64,000 nucleotides of DNA, from positions 31,266,603 to 31,330,602 of the forward strand of contig NC_089280.1 in the NCBI RefSeq assembly GCF_963678975.1, given 5' to 3'. A program made the translations under genes and the position numbers. The DNA is from Dysidea avara (lineage: Eukaryota > Porifera > Demospongiae > Dictyoceratida > Dysideidae). Position 1 is the stretch's first letter. Every line of letters starts with the position of its first letter. Below are positions 24,099 to 36,000 of this stretch, piece after piece. The notes under the pieces are model-generated. The model saw only the letters and a program-made list of their open reading frames with translations, searched no databases and had not been told where the DNA came from.

Positions 24099-24307
24099 AT
24101 CTAATCAAAAAACAGCCTAGCTGTAAAAAAAGGTGCAGCCCCCAAAAAGGCCATGGTGAAAAAAGATGTGAAATCCAAGGTGGCGGCCAAGAAATGGCTG
24201 TGATGGTAGGTTAATGGTAAAAATTTTAATAACAACAATTCAGGTGAATTTTGTGCAACTTTTGGGGGCTGCACCTTTTTTTACAGCTTGGCTGTTTTTG
24301 ATTAGAT
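24099..24307. mobile_element. FB1 element with internally deleted right arm
   Basis: The left arm is complete from 'atctaatcaaaaaacagcc'. The right arm jumps from the loop directly to 'cttttgggggctgcacc' and ends 'ggctgtttttgattagat'. The outer ~45 bp still pair while the inner left arm has no partner. Confidence 0.8.
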
Positions 24308-24314
24308 AATAATT

Positions 24315-24630
24315 ATACATGCTACAAAAAGTAAGGAAACAGGCTCAAAAATGATACAGCTGAATTGAGAAACAATCCATGCAATAAAAAGTAAGGAAAC
24401 AAGTTAGATCAGATAAATACTTGGTAAAATGAGACACACTTTAATCCCTATACTTTTGGCTAATTTGATGGTCTCATTTCAAAATGCTAGCCAAAAGTAG
24501 GCATTAAAGTGTGTCTCATTTTAGCAAGCAGTCATCTGATCTGGTTTTCTTACTTTTTATTGCATGGATCGTTTCTCTTTTCAACTGTATCATTTTTTAG
24601 CTTGTTTCCTTACTTTTTGTGGCATGTATA
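24315..24630. mobile_element. Foldback MITE, ~150-bp arms
   Basis: 'atacatgctacaaaaagtaa' pairs with 'ttactttttgtggcatgtat'. Inside, 'aatgagacacactttaat' pairs with 'attaaagtgtgtctcatt'. It lies immediately next to the FB1 copy. Confidence 0.8.
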
Positions 24631-24639
24631 ATCATTATA

Positions 24640-25332
24640 TCAATCCCTACTTCCTTTTATATTTTTAATAGCTAGTTTGTTTACTTTTTATGTCTAGTTA
24701 GCTAGCTATATTATACTCTTTGTTTTCCACATAGTATAAGCAGTTAACTTTTTCCTTCATACGCAATAAGCACCTCTAAAAGTAATTATTGTTTTGTCTT
24801 TTAAAGTTATTATAGCAACTGATAAAGGTTTCAGCTGCATTTCTAATGGCCTAAATGTTGATGATTCAGTAAAACATCACTGTAGAGTCCACCATTACGG
24901 GTGGAACCCTCGCTTTTAGAAGTCTACATACCAAGGTCGATCCACCCCTCAAAGTCATTATTAGCTAGCTACCTCACAAAAAAACTAAACTGGTAAGACT
25001 ACAAAACGATTACCCAGCGTTAATAAATGCTAGAGACGACTCCTTGGCTACTACACCCGTTCACCTTCGTGTTATGCACATGTACAACCATGTGTTTGGG
25101 TTGTGGCGCGTGCCACAACTATTAAGCACCGCAGCTATTAATTATCCTTCCAGAAGAACAAAGAAGCGAATGAATGATGAAAGCAAACAGCATGGTGCAG
25201 TGGACAGAACGTAATCAGAACAACACATTTGTGAATCCGCTGTCATTAAAATGCAAAAAAATACGAAGCCATATGATTTCTTACCAATTCCTACTTATTA
25301 AGTACTATTGTACTTAATGATGTAAGTAAGTC
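24640..25332. other. Gene-free stretch before the hAT element
   Basis: Mostly unique AT-rich sequence. No exon-like segment was recognised. Confidence 0.4.
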
Positions 25333-28105
25333 CAGTGTGCGAAATAACGTCCGGACACCAGACAATTACATCATTTGGCAGGGAATAATTAACTTTGTCC
25401 GGAAAAAATGTCCGACCATGGCAGAAAGGCAGGAAAAAGGAAGTAATAGAAGTGTTACAAGGAAGACGGTGGAAAAATGGATTCGAGAGAATGATAAAAC
25501 ATTAGACACCACCCTATGGCTGAAATTCAACGTTGTTGCTGGGGACCGCGAGCATGTGTCAAAGCTAAAGTGCAGTATCTGTGGTCAGTTCCAAGAGCGG
25601 TTAATATCAATGCGGAACTATAACTCTGCCTTTGTGGAAGGAACAACTAATACCCATGCTTCATCATTCAAGGAACACGCCAGCACGGAAATGCATAAGC
25701 GCGCAATGATTTTATATAAGAAGGAGCACTCAACTAATGTTTGTGACTACGTTCCAATAGCAAGGGCCTTACTTCTACCATCGATGGATGAATTGACTAG
25801 AGCTAGATTGAAGCGAAAGTTTGAAATAGCTTACCTGATAGCAAAGGAGAAGATGTCATTTAAAAAGATGAAGAGTCTTTGTGACCTAGAGGAAAGACAC
25901 GGTGTTGATATAGGAGGAAGCTATCGTAATGACCATGCTTGTGCAACGTTCGTTGAATTCAATGGTGCAGACCTGAGGCACCAGTTGAGGAAGGATATTA
26001 ATAAGGCTAGATTTTTTAGTATCCAGGTAGACAGTAGCACAGACTGTGGAAATAGTGATGAAGAATTGTTTATGGTATTGTTCTTTGATGGATTGTCAGA
26101 AGATGGAAAGGTAATTGTAAGAGACAAGTTTTTTGCTGTACGACAACTCCGCCATGGCACGGGGCAAGGCCTCTATGATTGTTTTAAACAATCTATGGCT
26201 TATTTAGATATCCCACCTGCAGAATGGAAGCAGAAAATTATTGGCTTGGGGTGTGATGGTACTTCTGCAAATATAGGGAGTGGTGGACTGAAGGGCCACC
26301 TTGAAAGAGATGTTCCATGGATTATAGTAAGCTGGTGTCTTGCACATAGATTAGAACTCTCCATCAAAGATGCGTTGAAGACCACATTCTTTGCAACAGT
26401 GGATGAGTTTCTGCTACAAATATATTATATGTGTACGAAAAGTCTCCCAAGAAGTGTGCTGAATTGAAAGAAATAGTGGAGGAGCTTAAACAATGTTTTG
26501 AAGATTGTGAATTGCCACACAAAGGAGGAGCAAGGCCTTTACGAGCTTGTGGCACCAGATTTGTGGCTCACAAGGTGGCTGCTTTATCACGAGTCATTGA
26601 CAGGTTTGGTGCTTACCTTAGCTTTATCACGAGTCATTGACAGGTTTGGTGCTTACCTTAGCCATTTGAAGTCACCGTCAGAAGATCGCGGTGTCAAATC
26701 AGTCGACAAACAGAAGTTGAAAGGTTACATTCTACGTTAGCGTAAATCCAAGGTCTTGCTTGGTTGTGCCTTCTTTCATGATCTGTTAAAGCCAGTGGGA
26801 ATTGTTTGCAAAATTCTTCAAGAGGATGAACTCTGTGTTGTTAGAACAGTTGAGGCCTTTGTAAAGACGAAGAGGTCACTGGATGAAATGAAATTGAAGT
26901 CTGTTGAAAATCTTCCTACAGTTAAGAAAGTCCTCACTCGAATTCAGTCAACAGATGTGGCAAGTATTGTGACTTATCAAGGTGTTAACTTGCATTACCA
27001 CACTCAAGGCCTAGCATTCTTGAAGTCAAACTATCAAAGCTGGTTGGAAGCAGTTGACTCTTGTCTTGTTAGTCGATTGAAGGTGTAAGAGGAGCAGTTG
27101 CTTATTTTAACTCAAGCAGTAATGCTTTTGGCTACCCATGGGTGGGAGCGTGCCAGCACTCCTTCATTTGGTCATGCTACACTGGAGGCAGTGTGTGACT
27201 GGTTTTCTATTCCTCTTGAGAAAGCTGGCATTGACATATCTTTGGTCCAAGAGGAATGGGACGACATGGTGGAATATGGCAAACAGTACTTCAATTTAGT
27301 ACAAGATGACTACAAGGTGGTGTGGTGGAAGGTTTTCAATTGTGTAGATGCCAAACGATGGAGCAATGTTTTAGGAGTAGTGGAATTGTTGTTCTGTCTA
27401 CCTTTGTCCAATGGACACCTCGAAATGGTGTTTTCACAGCTTAAGTTCATAAAGAATGACCGTCGTATTAATCTTACTGAGAACAGGCTTGATCAACTGC
27501 TTCGGATTGATTGTTGTGGTCCACCAATTGATCAGTGGGATCCTTCAAATGCCATTTCAGAATGGTATAAGGACAGAACAAGGAGAGTTACTGCTTCTAC
27601 CAGAGGAATAACATCAAGCAGGGCTGGGAGAGAATCAGATGAAAATGATGATGATAATGAAGAGTTTTCTTTAGCTGCATGGAAATCTTGGCTTCAGATA
27701 AGCAGCAGTGAAGAGTCCGGATCTGAATCAGGTGATGGTTGTGAAACAGAGGACCGTGCATGATGTTGTTATACCGTGTTTGCTGTTATAGCTTATCTGT
27801 AACTCATGTGTAATCAGCATATCACTTATACTAACTCACCAATAGTGTCACTATGTCAATTTAAATTAACTCCATTTTCTCCAGTTAAATGTAACATTGT
27901 CACTGTAAGTTGTTTACATTGTTCATTGTTATAATACTGTAATAATACATAAAACAAAATACAATACACTAACAGATACATACATTAATAAATGCACTGA
28001 TACATTTTAATTTAAATGTCCAGGCAAATTCCTTGGTGTCTGCTCAATTCTCATATTGGCCTGTCACTTTGTCAGTACATGTCTGAAAAGTTATTTCGCA
28101 CACTG
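25333..28105 (+). mobile_element. hAT-type DNA transposon, inactive (2773 bp)
   Basis: The left end CAGTGTGCGAAATAAC is repeated in perfect inverted form at the right end (16 bp, ending at 28105). A 6-bp direct repeat TAAGTC abuts both ends (25327-25332 and 28106-28111). The interior carries a single transposase reading region on the plus strand that is broken four times. The transposase class and ends agree with a hAT element; the 6-bp flanking repeat is shorter than the usual 8 bp. Confidence 0.88.
25418..27763 (+). pseudogene. hAT-family transposase, broken (ZNF862/DUF4371-like)
   Basis: Starts at the ATG at 25418 (MAERQEKGSN). An N-terminal zinc-finger-like region (KLKCSICGQF ... HASTEMHKRA, about residues 48-100) is followed by an RNase-H-like core (FSIQVDSSTDCGN, IIGLGCDGTSANIG, SWCLAHRLELSIKD) and, at the end, the hAT dimerisation stretch (LPLSNGHLEMVFSQLK, about 27400-27450) and an acidic tail. 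Lesions: a frameshift near 26430; a 40-bp tandem duplication (26581-26620 repeated at 26621-26660) that shifts frame again; a TAG at 26738-26740; and a TAA at 27086-27088. The stops sit in otherwise continuous frame. Not functional as it stands. Family placement is from motif recognition. Confidence 0.88.
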
Positions 28106-28115
28106 TAAGTCCATG

Positions 28116-28372
28116 CAAAAATCCAGCAGTCAGGCTATATAAAAAGGGTGCGGCCTTCAAAAAGCCTGGGTGAAAAAAAGTTGTGAAATCAAAAGTGGCA
28201 GTTATGAAATGGCTGCAATCATGGTAATGCAATTTTAGCAAGAGTGAATAATAATGACACCCAAACCATTTATAAACAATAGCATCATTACAGCCATTTG
28301 TTGGCTGCTACCTTTGATTTCACAGAATTTTCACCCTGACTTTGTTGATTACACCCTTTTTACCGAGCTTAT
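28116..28372. mobile_element. Diverged FB1-type foldback
   Basis: 'aaaaagggtgcggccttcaa' and 'gttgtgaaatcaaaagtggc' pair imperfectly with 'gctacctttgatttcacaga' and 'gattacacccttttt'. The loop is larger than in the other copies. The FB1 flank ('ggccaactttggggctt') follows at 28373-28430. Confidence 0.65.
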
Positions 28373-28429
28373 GGCCAACTTTGGGGCTTCCTTTTGACTT
28401 GTCTTTTTTCTTTACTACAAGAATAAGAG

Positions 28430-29992
28430 AAAGACTTCTGTATGTATATGGCTTTGTTTTGGGTGATAAAATCCACAGTTAGGCCACTATTACACAGATT
28501 GTTAGATGATCATTTGTTGTGTTCAGATCACGATTTAACGAACTTTGAAACATTGAAATAGTAATGCACCTTCAGTATCCCGATCATGGAGGCTATACCA
28601 ATCTTAAAAGTCTAACCTTTTGTGGTGGATTTTGGAGGTATCTAAGTTACTTAGACCCTTTTGTGTTTACTTAGATCTTTTGCATGTTTATTATACGCAT
28701 CGACCTATCAGTCTGTAGGGAGTTCAGTTGTGTTACATATCATCAAGTTGAGAGTTCAGCTGCAACCAGGGTAGAATATTCAGTTACATAGCAACTCACC
28801 CCATAGAACATTCGATTATGTAAAGTCTCCCTATTAGCTACATATTAGTAATATTATTCAACTGCAAAGTGCAAAGTTATAATATAGAGGGCCAATTACT
28901 CAAAGCGCCCGAGATTAGCATCTTCATAGTTAAGGATTGAGCTTGAATTTGCCTAAGTTTGTTTCGCCAAATGCAGTATAGCTTGTTATTCGCCAAAGTT
29001 TACTCCTGCCAAAGTTTCCCTCTATACAGAATATTGAATCAGTTGTCACCTCCAATAGCTTCTACTATAGACTTCATTACGTATTTATTGCTCAATGGTA
29101 CCATATTCACTATCAGTTGACATAGATCTCCTTCCAATTGCACACAAATTGGAACTCAATGGTTCTGGCTCTGATATTCTATCAGCGACATAGTATGCTG
29201 AGTTCCACTTACTTGAAGTGTCTTGCACTAAACACGGTCCCTCATAATGTACGACGATCCATTTTTTCCATGGCATACATAGATTTTGTGAAATTATAAA
29301 TGCAACTCACCTCGCCAGTCTTTGTCAACTAGCTAAGGCATTGGAGGCTGCAGATAACTTTAGCACAGCCTCTACTTCCTTCCATTATAGGCTATGTGAA
29401 AATATGGAATTCTTACCACTTACCAGTATGAGTACCATGTTTAGTTAGTTGCTGCAGATATCTGGTCAGGTGAAAGAGTTCCATTTATTAAGCACATTCC
29501 AAATTTCTCCAGTGATATTCTCTCTCATGCAGGATTGCACAAGTTCTTTTCATGAATATCAAAAGCACAATCGGCATAATGAACAGTTACCATTCCATAT
29601 GATTGGTTTTGTCTGGATGCCCAAATATCTACGATGACAGTACACATTCTCTCTCCCTTTTATACAGCTTGCACATGTAATTGCTAGCCAGTGTCTTGCT
29701 ATCTACAGGCTCACATCTTAGTCCCAACACATGTATAGCAATTTATAAAATTCAGGTTCATTTACTGTTTGGAAAGGGTGCATATTTTCGGAAAATATGA
29801 GACTATCATAAATACGTTAAATATTAGTGGAGTTTTCAAATTTTAGGCTAAGATAGCAACTCACTCACTTTTGCTTCTTTTTGTCCAACTTTTTTGTCCA
29901 TCTGATCATTTTGTTGTCAAAAGTTTGAACACAGTATTAAAACATACTCTTAAACTACTGTAATAAAAATTATCAATTTAAAAATGTAGAAT
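28430..29992. other. Gene-poor stretch with decayed satellite
   Basis: About 28700-28830 has degenerate 31-bp satellite-like units ('gggagttcagttgtgttaca'). The remainder shows no secure gene; one coding-like minus-strand segment is listed separately. Confidence 0.4.
29085..29276 (-). CDS. Coding-like minus-strand segment, unknown product
   Basis: 63 codons from an ATG at 29276 (MPWKKWIVVHYEGPCL...) to a stop at 29085. Composition is protein-like and an AAGTAAGT donor-like site lies inside. No partner exon was found, so it may be a chance frame or a decayed exon. Confidence 0.15.
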   Translation of the reverse strand: MPWKKWIVVHYEGPCLVQDTSSKWNSAYYVADRISEPEPLSSNLCAIGRRSMSTDSEYGTIEQ

Positions 29993-30202
29993 TCCAGCAA
30001 TAAAAATAGTGAAATAAGAGATGGTGGTAGCTATGAGAAAAAATCCTCACTTGGCATTGTAGGAATGTGGCCTAAGTGGTATTTTTTCATCATCTTTCAA
30101 TGCCAAAGTAGAGATTACCCTCATTGCTACAATGACAAGTAGACAATTTCCCCCATAGCTACCATCATATCTTAATTGTTTCACTACTTTTTATTGCTTG
30201 AA
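29993..30202. mobile_element. Foldback MITE, imperfect
   Basis: 'cagcaataaaaatagtgaaa' pairs with 'tttcactactttttattgct', and 'agatggtggtagctatg' pairs with 'catagctaccatcatat'. Same family as 12431-12614. Confidence 0.7.
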
Positions 30203-32448
30203 CTCTGCTTCAATCACACTAGTTTTAAACTTTTTTGTTAGACCATAACTGTAAAATAAACATGTGGTGGTGATTGTTGTATTAGAGTATCTCAATCTCG
30301 CTAAAGTAGAAAAAATAAGCCAGAGGGCATGGTACAATACCTTGTTTTCTATGGAGCTAGATTATTGAGGGGCAGGGCCTAAGCACTAATTGTGGTAGTG
30401 TGTTCTGATTGTTTAAGGAGGTGTAAGCCCAACTGCTACCCGATACTACCAAGGATACTACAATCCGTTGATTGCCTCAAATAGTTTTGTGGCATCTAAA
30501 TTCACTCTTTAAAGGAAAATGTCAATATGGAAAATTAACACCTTGGAATGGTTTCCTGGCATGAAGTAGAAGACAACCATTTAGTTGAAGATAAAAGGTA
30601 TGGCAAAGCACAAAAGGCAGCATTCATCAGAACCACAATGGGCACATTCCACCAGTGAATTTAGTTTTGTGGCATAAAATGGTAACTGTGCACAGGCAGC
30701 ACGGTTTTGTTTGGCTTTACAACTGTGGTCAGTGAGGCAGCGAGGCAGGCAGACCAATCTACAGGTTTTGATGATTTAAAAAAAGTTCTATATACAGGCG
30801 TTTGTAAGTGTTTTCTTGTTTTAATGCTGTACATATGATGTTGAATGGAGTAAGACTATTCCGTTGTGTATGATGTTTCTATGATGGCCTTTAGATGCGG
30901 AATTTTTAACAGCACATGTCACTTTAGCGGGAACTCTACTAAATAATACTACCATATTGCTTGATATAAGCAATTAAAGAAACTACATCATCAGTAGCTA
31001 CTTTAGTAGCAAGAAAAAGAAGATACTGAACTCAGGTAAGATTCAAAGAAGATGTCTACAAGCAACAGTTAATTTTTGTAGATATAGTTTAAAAGTTTTT
31101 GGACAGCTGTAAAGACAATTTTAATAACTTGTCCATATTTGTGGATATTTAGAGAGGCCAGTGCAGGAGTCTAGCAGTGGGTCCATCATGTTACACGTTG
31201 CAATAGTATTTTAAAACCCTTTAAGGAATCTAATGTTGTATAAATCCAGCTGTTGTATAGACCACTGATGTACTACCGCATTTATAGCAGGTATTTGCAG
31301 ACCGCTACTGTGTACAGTGGTCTCTCCTTTATCCAAACTCATCGGGCCCAAAGTGTGCACATACAATGGAAAAGTTTGGATAAACAGGTTTTATGTAACC
31401 ACCAAACTTTGACTGACTGCGTGACTGACTGATGCCTCCATAACTTGACTATGGATAAAGATATGGGCTTAATGTCTTCACCCAAGACATACCTTTTTGT
31501 CAACCACAGCAGCTCCATTATATGCATGCATCATGGACCTTCCTTTGCCTTCCTTTGTGTCCAATTTCTTTCTCCACTACCACATAGATGATAACTCATG
31601 ACATGGTTTCAGTGCTATATTTTCTGTAGTGTGACTGCATTGATTACAGAGATGCTTCTTGTACTGTTCTTTGCTTGTGATGCTGTATAGCGGGTGGAAC
31701 ATGGGAGCAAAACGGACACTTTGCAATTGATGCTTGGGGCATGCGTTCAAATGTAATTTCCATAGTGATTGGATTTTTTTTTGTGGAGGTGCTTTTCGTA
31801 TCGTTCTTAGTTTGTAAAGCTGTATAAAGGCCGAAAAGGAAGCAGAATGGTGACTCACATTTCAGTCATTAATAATTGTGGTGCTCATTCAGTTGTGCAA
31901 TTAATGTGTCTAGCACTATTCTTTCCTTTGATGCGGTATGTGATGGTTAAGGACTGGCCAATTATGCTGACATAATGTTGAACATATTAGGTGCCTGAAA
32001 GCAATAAGCGTAATGCTAGCATAATAAACAGAGTACTTGTGCCATACTATAAATCCTTGCTTGTCAAAATGCAAATCACAGTAAAGATCTATATACTCTA
32101 ATAGAACAGTCAGTAATTCTAATATATAGAGCAATCAGGCAGCTGACCGTTCTATTGGTCTATGAGTAAGTTGATTTTTTCTCTGTAATGCGTTTTGACA
32201 AGCACAGATATAGTCTCTACTTCAGCCACTTATGATTTACCCATAAAGTGCATGTTTATTAACTAAAGATAGAAACTGATGCATATATTTTAAGTACACT
32301 TTTGAGCATAATAGGAAAAATTTTGAGCATTGTTCAAAAGCATAATAGGTAAAATAAAAAGCATAATTGGTGGGTCCCTGGTGATGGTAATGAATTACGT
32401 TACTGCAAAAAGAGTAAACAAACAAGTGTAAGGAAAATTAGAAATTTT
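30203..32448. other. Gene-free stretch with dispersed-repeat fragments
   Basis: Contains a 'ttgtattagagtatctcaat' core motif (about 30280), an R2 fragment (about 31600-31850), a single pogo-like end (about 31314, 'tacagtggtctctcctttat') and a further core motif (about 32095). Upstream ectodomain exons of the phosphatase gene would be expected in this direction, but none could be recognised. Confidence 0.4.
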
Positions 32449-32624
32449 ACATTTGAGTAGGGATCACAGCTATACTAGTTGACATTTAATCCCTACTTCA
32501 GTCATAGCTATACTATTGACAGGCTGAAGTAGGAATTTTTTAAAAAGTCAGCTAGTATAGCTGCAGGTGTATATGACCTTCCTTGTTTCATTGCTTTTTT
32601 TATCTGTGACCCCTACTCAAATGT
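32449..32624. mobile_element. MITE, family M2 (acatttgagtagggatcac ends)
   Basis: 'acatttgagtagggatcac' and 'gtgacccctactcaaatgt' are near-perfect terminal inverted repeats. The inner part pairs around 'gctatactag'. Relatives lie at about 37612-37930, 62000-62110, 63362-63626 and 63741-63892. Its right end lies directly upstream of a possible receptor exon. Confidence 0.75.
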
Positions 32625-32664
32625 ATAATCCTTATGCTTGCAAATGTTTAATTGTGGATGGTAG

Positions 32665-32820
32665 CTCAGTGTATGAATTAGAAATAATAATCCATGAATC
32701 GAATACCAATGAATTAGACGTGCATAAAATGATTATCAACATACTGTCAAGCTACAAAAAGCAAAGAACAGAAGAACTTATAAACAAGCAAGAAATTTTT
32801 GATTATGCATCAATTTTGTA
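32665..32820 (+). CDS. Possible membrane-proximal ectodomain exon of the receptor phosphatase
   Basis: An open segment (SSVYELEIIIHESNTNEL... DYASILY) ends at 32820 with a GTATAT donor whose phase (1) matches the start of the transmembrane exon at 32889; joined, the junction codon is ATG (Met). The acceptor (gatggtag at 32661-32664) has a weak pyrimidine tract. The pattern of alternating hydrophobic residues could suit a small SEA-like or Ig-stalk fold, but I do not recognise it. Confidence 0.35.
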
Positions 32821-32888
32821 TAGTATATAATTTCAGCTGTTGAACTGATGTATGCATGTATCCCCTTATTGTGGATTATACTACACAG

Positions 32889-33012
32889 TGAGCCCAACAC
32901 AAGCTAGTAGTAGTAGTGATGGTGGTAGCAGTGTGGTGGGGCCAGTGGTTGGTGTGATAATGGCACTGTTGATCATTATAATCATCATTGTTGTGGTCAT
33001 CGTACTATTGCA
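32889..33012 (+). other. Transmembrane exon of the receptor phosphatase
   Basis: Codes a Ser-rich stalk ([14 protein letters not shown]) and about 24 hydrophobic residues ([20 protein letters not shown]). The next exon supplies QYYKKGN...SKRKSE, a typical positively charged cytoplasmic stop-transfer sequence. This fixes the topology: everything after it is cytosolic. Confidence 0.9.
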
Positions 33013-36000
33013 GTAAGTTAACGTATAACTAGTTCACAGTGCATTACAAGTTTTGTAAATTTAAGGTATTACAAAAAGGGTAACTTAAAATTTATATCAA
33101 AAAGAAAAAGTGAATCTGAAGTGACTACAATGACCAGCATACCAATGAGAGAGAAAGTAGAAAAGAAAATTTCAGAGCCAATGCCAGTAGGGCCCATTCA
33201 GGCAGAGGAATGGCCTATCCAAGATGCCTCCTTTAGTAAGTGCAAGAGTTAAAGTTGTCACTTAAAGTAAACTGCTACTGTCTTTCATGTAGCTATTGGT
33301 ATAGAGTCTGAAGAAGTGAACTCATCAGTTGGTCAACCAACTACACTTCCCATTGGTCTCCCTGATGTCCACAAACCAGAAATCACTTGGATGAAGGATG
33401 GAAGACCAGTTAATCATCCAGTACTCCCAGATGGTTCCCTGTTTATAACAAACACTGACATTAGTGACCAAGGAAAATATACAGTGACTGTAACTAGCCA
33501 TGGAAGTGTTGCCTCTGAGAACATCCATCTTATTGTATGCAATCCTCAGCTGCCTGCAGGTTAGCCTACAATAGATGTACATTAGCTTGTATTGTACTCC
33601 TTGTGTTTGTTATAGACAACACTGGACGAGGAACCATTAAAATGGAGGATTTTGCTGAACATGTGGTTTTATTGAAGGCTGAAGAAAATTCTAAAGTTAC
33701 TGAAGAATTTGAGTCAGTAGTTGTCGATGCACCCTACACTCATCACGCTGCACAATTAGCTCGCAATAAGGCAAAAAATCGCTACAAGAACATAATACCC
33801 TGTAAGTTTCCAATTTAATGATCCTAACTCACAGTAGTTTATACTGTTTTAAGATGACCATTCCCGAGTAGTATTGAATCAGCAGGATGAGCTTGTTGGC
33901 AGTGATTACATTAATGCATCTTTCCTTGATGTAAGCTAGCAATTAGTAAAGATGGACGACAGTTACTGTCATCACTTTAGGGCTATGGGGAGAATAAGGC
34001 ATACATTGCAGCACAAGGTCCACTTGGTTGCACTGTAAATGACTTCTGGAGGATGGTCTGGGAACAAGAAGTCGTCACAATTGTAATGTTGACCAAGTTG
34101 GTGGAAGATGCTAAAGTAAACAGAAAAACATTGCTGTGTAACAATCTCTATATCTTGCTGTTTTGTTGTATAGATCAAATGTCATCAGTATTGGCCCAAC
34201 AAAGGGTTCGACATGTTTGGCGACATAAAAGTGACACTACAGAAAGAGGAACAGTTGGCAAACTATTGTATCCGTCAGTTGTTTGTTGAAAAGGTAAATT
34301 TTTGATTAATAGTTATAGAACCAAACCTGAGTTACATTAGCATAACATTTTATCTATAGGTACCAGGTGTTAAGAAGGACATTCGTGTGGTGAATCAGTT
34401 TCATTTTACTGCTTGGCCTGACCATGGTGTTCCGAAATATGCAACAGCTCTTCTAGAATTTCAGAAAAAAGTTGATAAACATTACAAGCGTAAGAATGCT
34501 AAACCAATGTTAGTTCATTGTAGGTAAGTAAACACTTTCACCAAAAATGCATGCAGTACATAATTGAGTATCTGTTAGTGCTGGTGTTGGGCGTACTGGG
34601 ACATTTATAGCCATTGACAGTGAGATACAACGCGTAAAACGAGAGAGCATTACTGATGTGTACAACTGTATACGGAAGATGAGATTCTGGAGAAAATTCA
34701 TGGTGCAAACACTAGTAAGGCCCAATGTATTCTTGCTGCATTTTAGTAATGTACTTGCTTATGTATAAAGCCACAGTACACCTTTATTCATACTGCTCTG
34801 CTGGAACATATTGCTTGTGGAGATACTTCAATTGCTGCTCCGTTTAACAATGTTCAAGACAAGATTGATGAGTTGTCAGCTGTAAACCCAAAAGCTGGCA
34901 AGACAGGATTTCAAATTCAGTTTGAGGTACACAATTGTTTCATGGTCACTGTTTGTATTGTAGTACATTAGAAACTTGTACGGACTAGTTCCAAAGAAGG
35001 TGATTTTATGTATGTGGCAGCAGTGTCATCTAAAAATAAGGTCAAAAATCGAAGCCAGAAATTATTGCCACGTAAGTGTGTTGATATATTTACCACTGTT
35101 ACTGATTTAGTTCTGTCATTGTGTGTACAGCTGATTCTGCAAGAGTGATTGTACCTCAACCTGATGGAGGCTCTGATTACATAAACTTTTGCTTCATTGA
35201 TGTAAGCACAGATTGATATTTACTGAACATGTCTGATATATATGGAAACACTAGGATTATCGTCAAACTAAAGCATTCTTAGCTGGACCAGGACCCATGC
35301 AAACTACAGCAGCAGATTTTTGGAGAATGATTTGGGAAAAGAAGTCTCATGCAATTGTTATGCTGGGCCAGCTAAAGGAGAATGGAGAAGTAAGTTCAGC
35401 AAATTCCAGCATCTTGATTGTACTGACTAATTTATCACCATATTAGGAATCCTCATTCAAGTATTGGCCCAATGAAAACAAGACTGTGGAATTTGACCAG
35501 TTCTTAGTTGAGACAGCTTCAGAAGATGCATGGGACAAAGATGTAGTTAAACGCACGTTTAAAATAACCAACTCTAAGCAGGTCAGTGTCATGTTGGAGT
35601 TATTTATACTTTCTTACACTGTTGGTTATTGACAGGATGCTACTAGAACCATAACTCAGTTACACTATGTGGAATGGCCTCAGCATTCCTGTCCAAGTAC
35701 ATGCACTCCCATAATTGACCTAATTGAGACAGTGGAGCGTGTCCAACGTAAAACAGGCAATGGACCCATTACTGTGCACTGCAGGTACTGTGTATTTTTG
35801 AAATCTTGTTGTTCATATCATTTTGTGTAGCGATGGTGTTGGACGTGCTGGAACATTCTGTGCACTGATGGTCAGTATTAACCGGTTCAAAGCTGAGCAG
35901 ATGGTGGATGTGTTCCGTACTATCAAGACCATGCGTACTCAGAGACCTGGGATTGTGGCAAATGCTGTAAGCTGTACTGGAGCATGGTGTCTTTATTTGC

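Noticed and set aside
31577-31858. A 93-codon minus-strand frame
   Set aside because: Overlaps an R2 repeat fragment, and related copies do not keep the frame.
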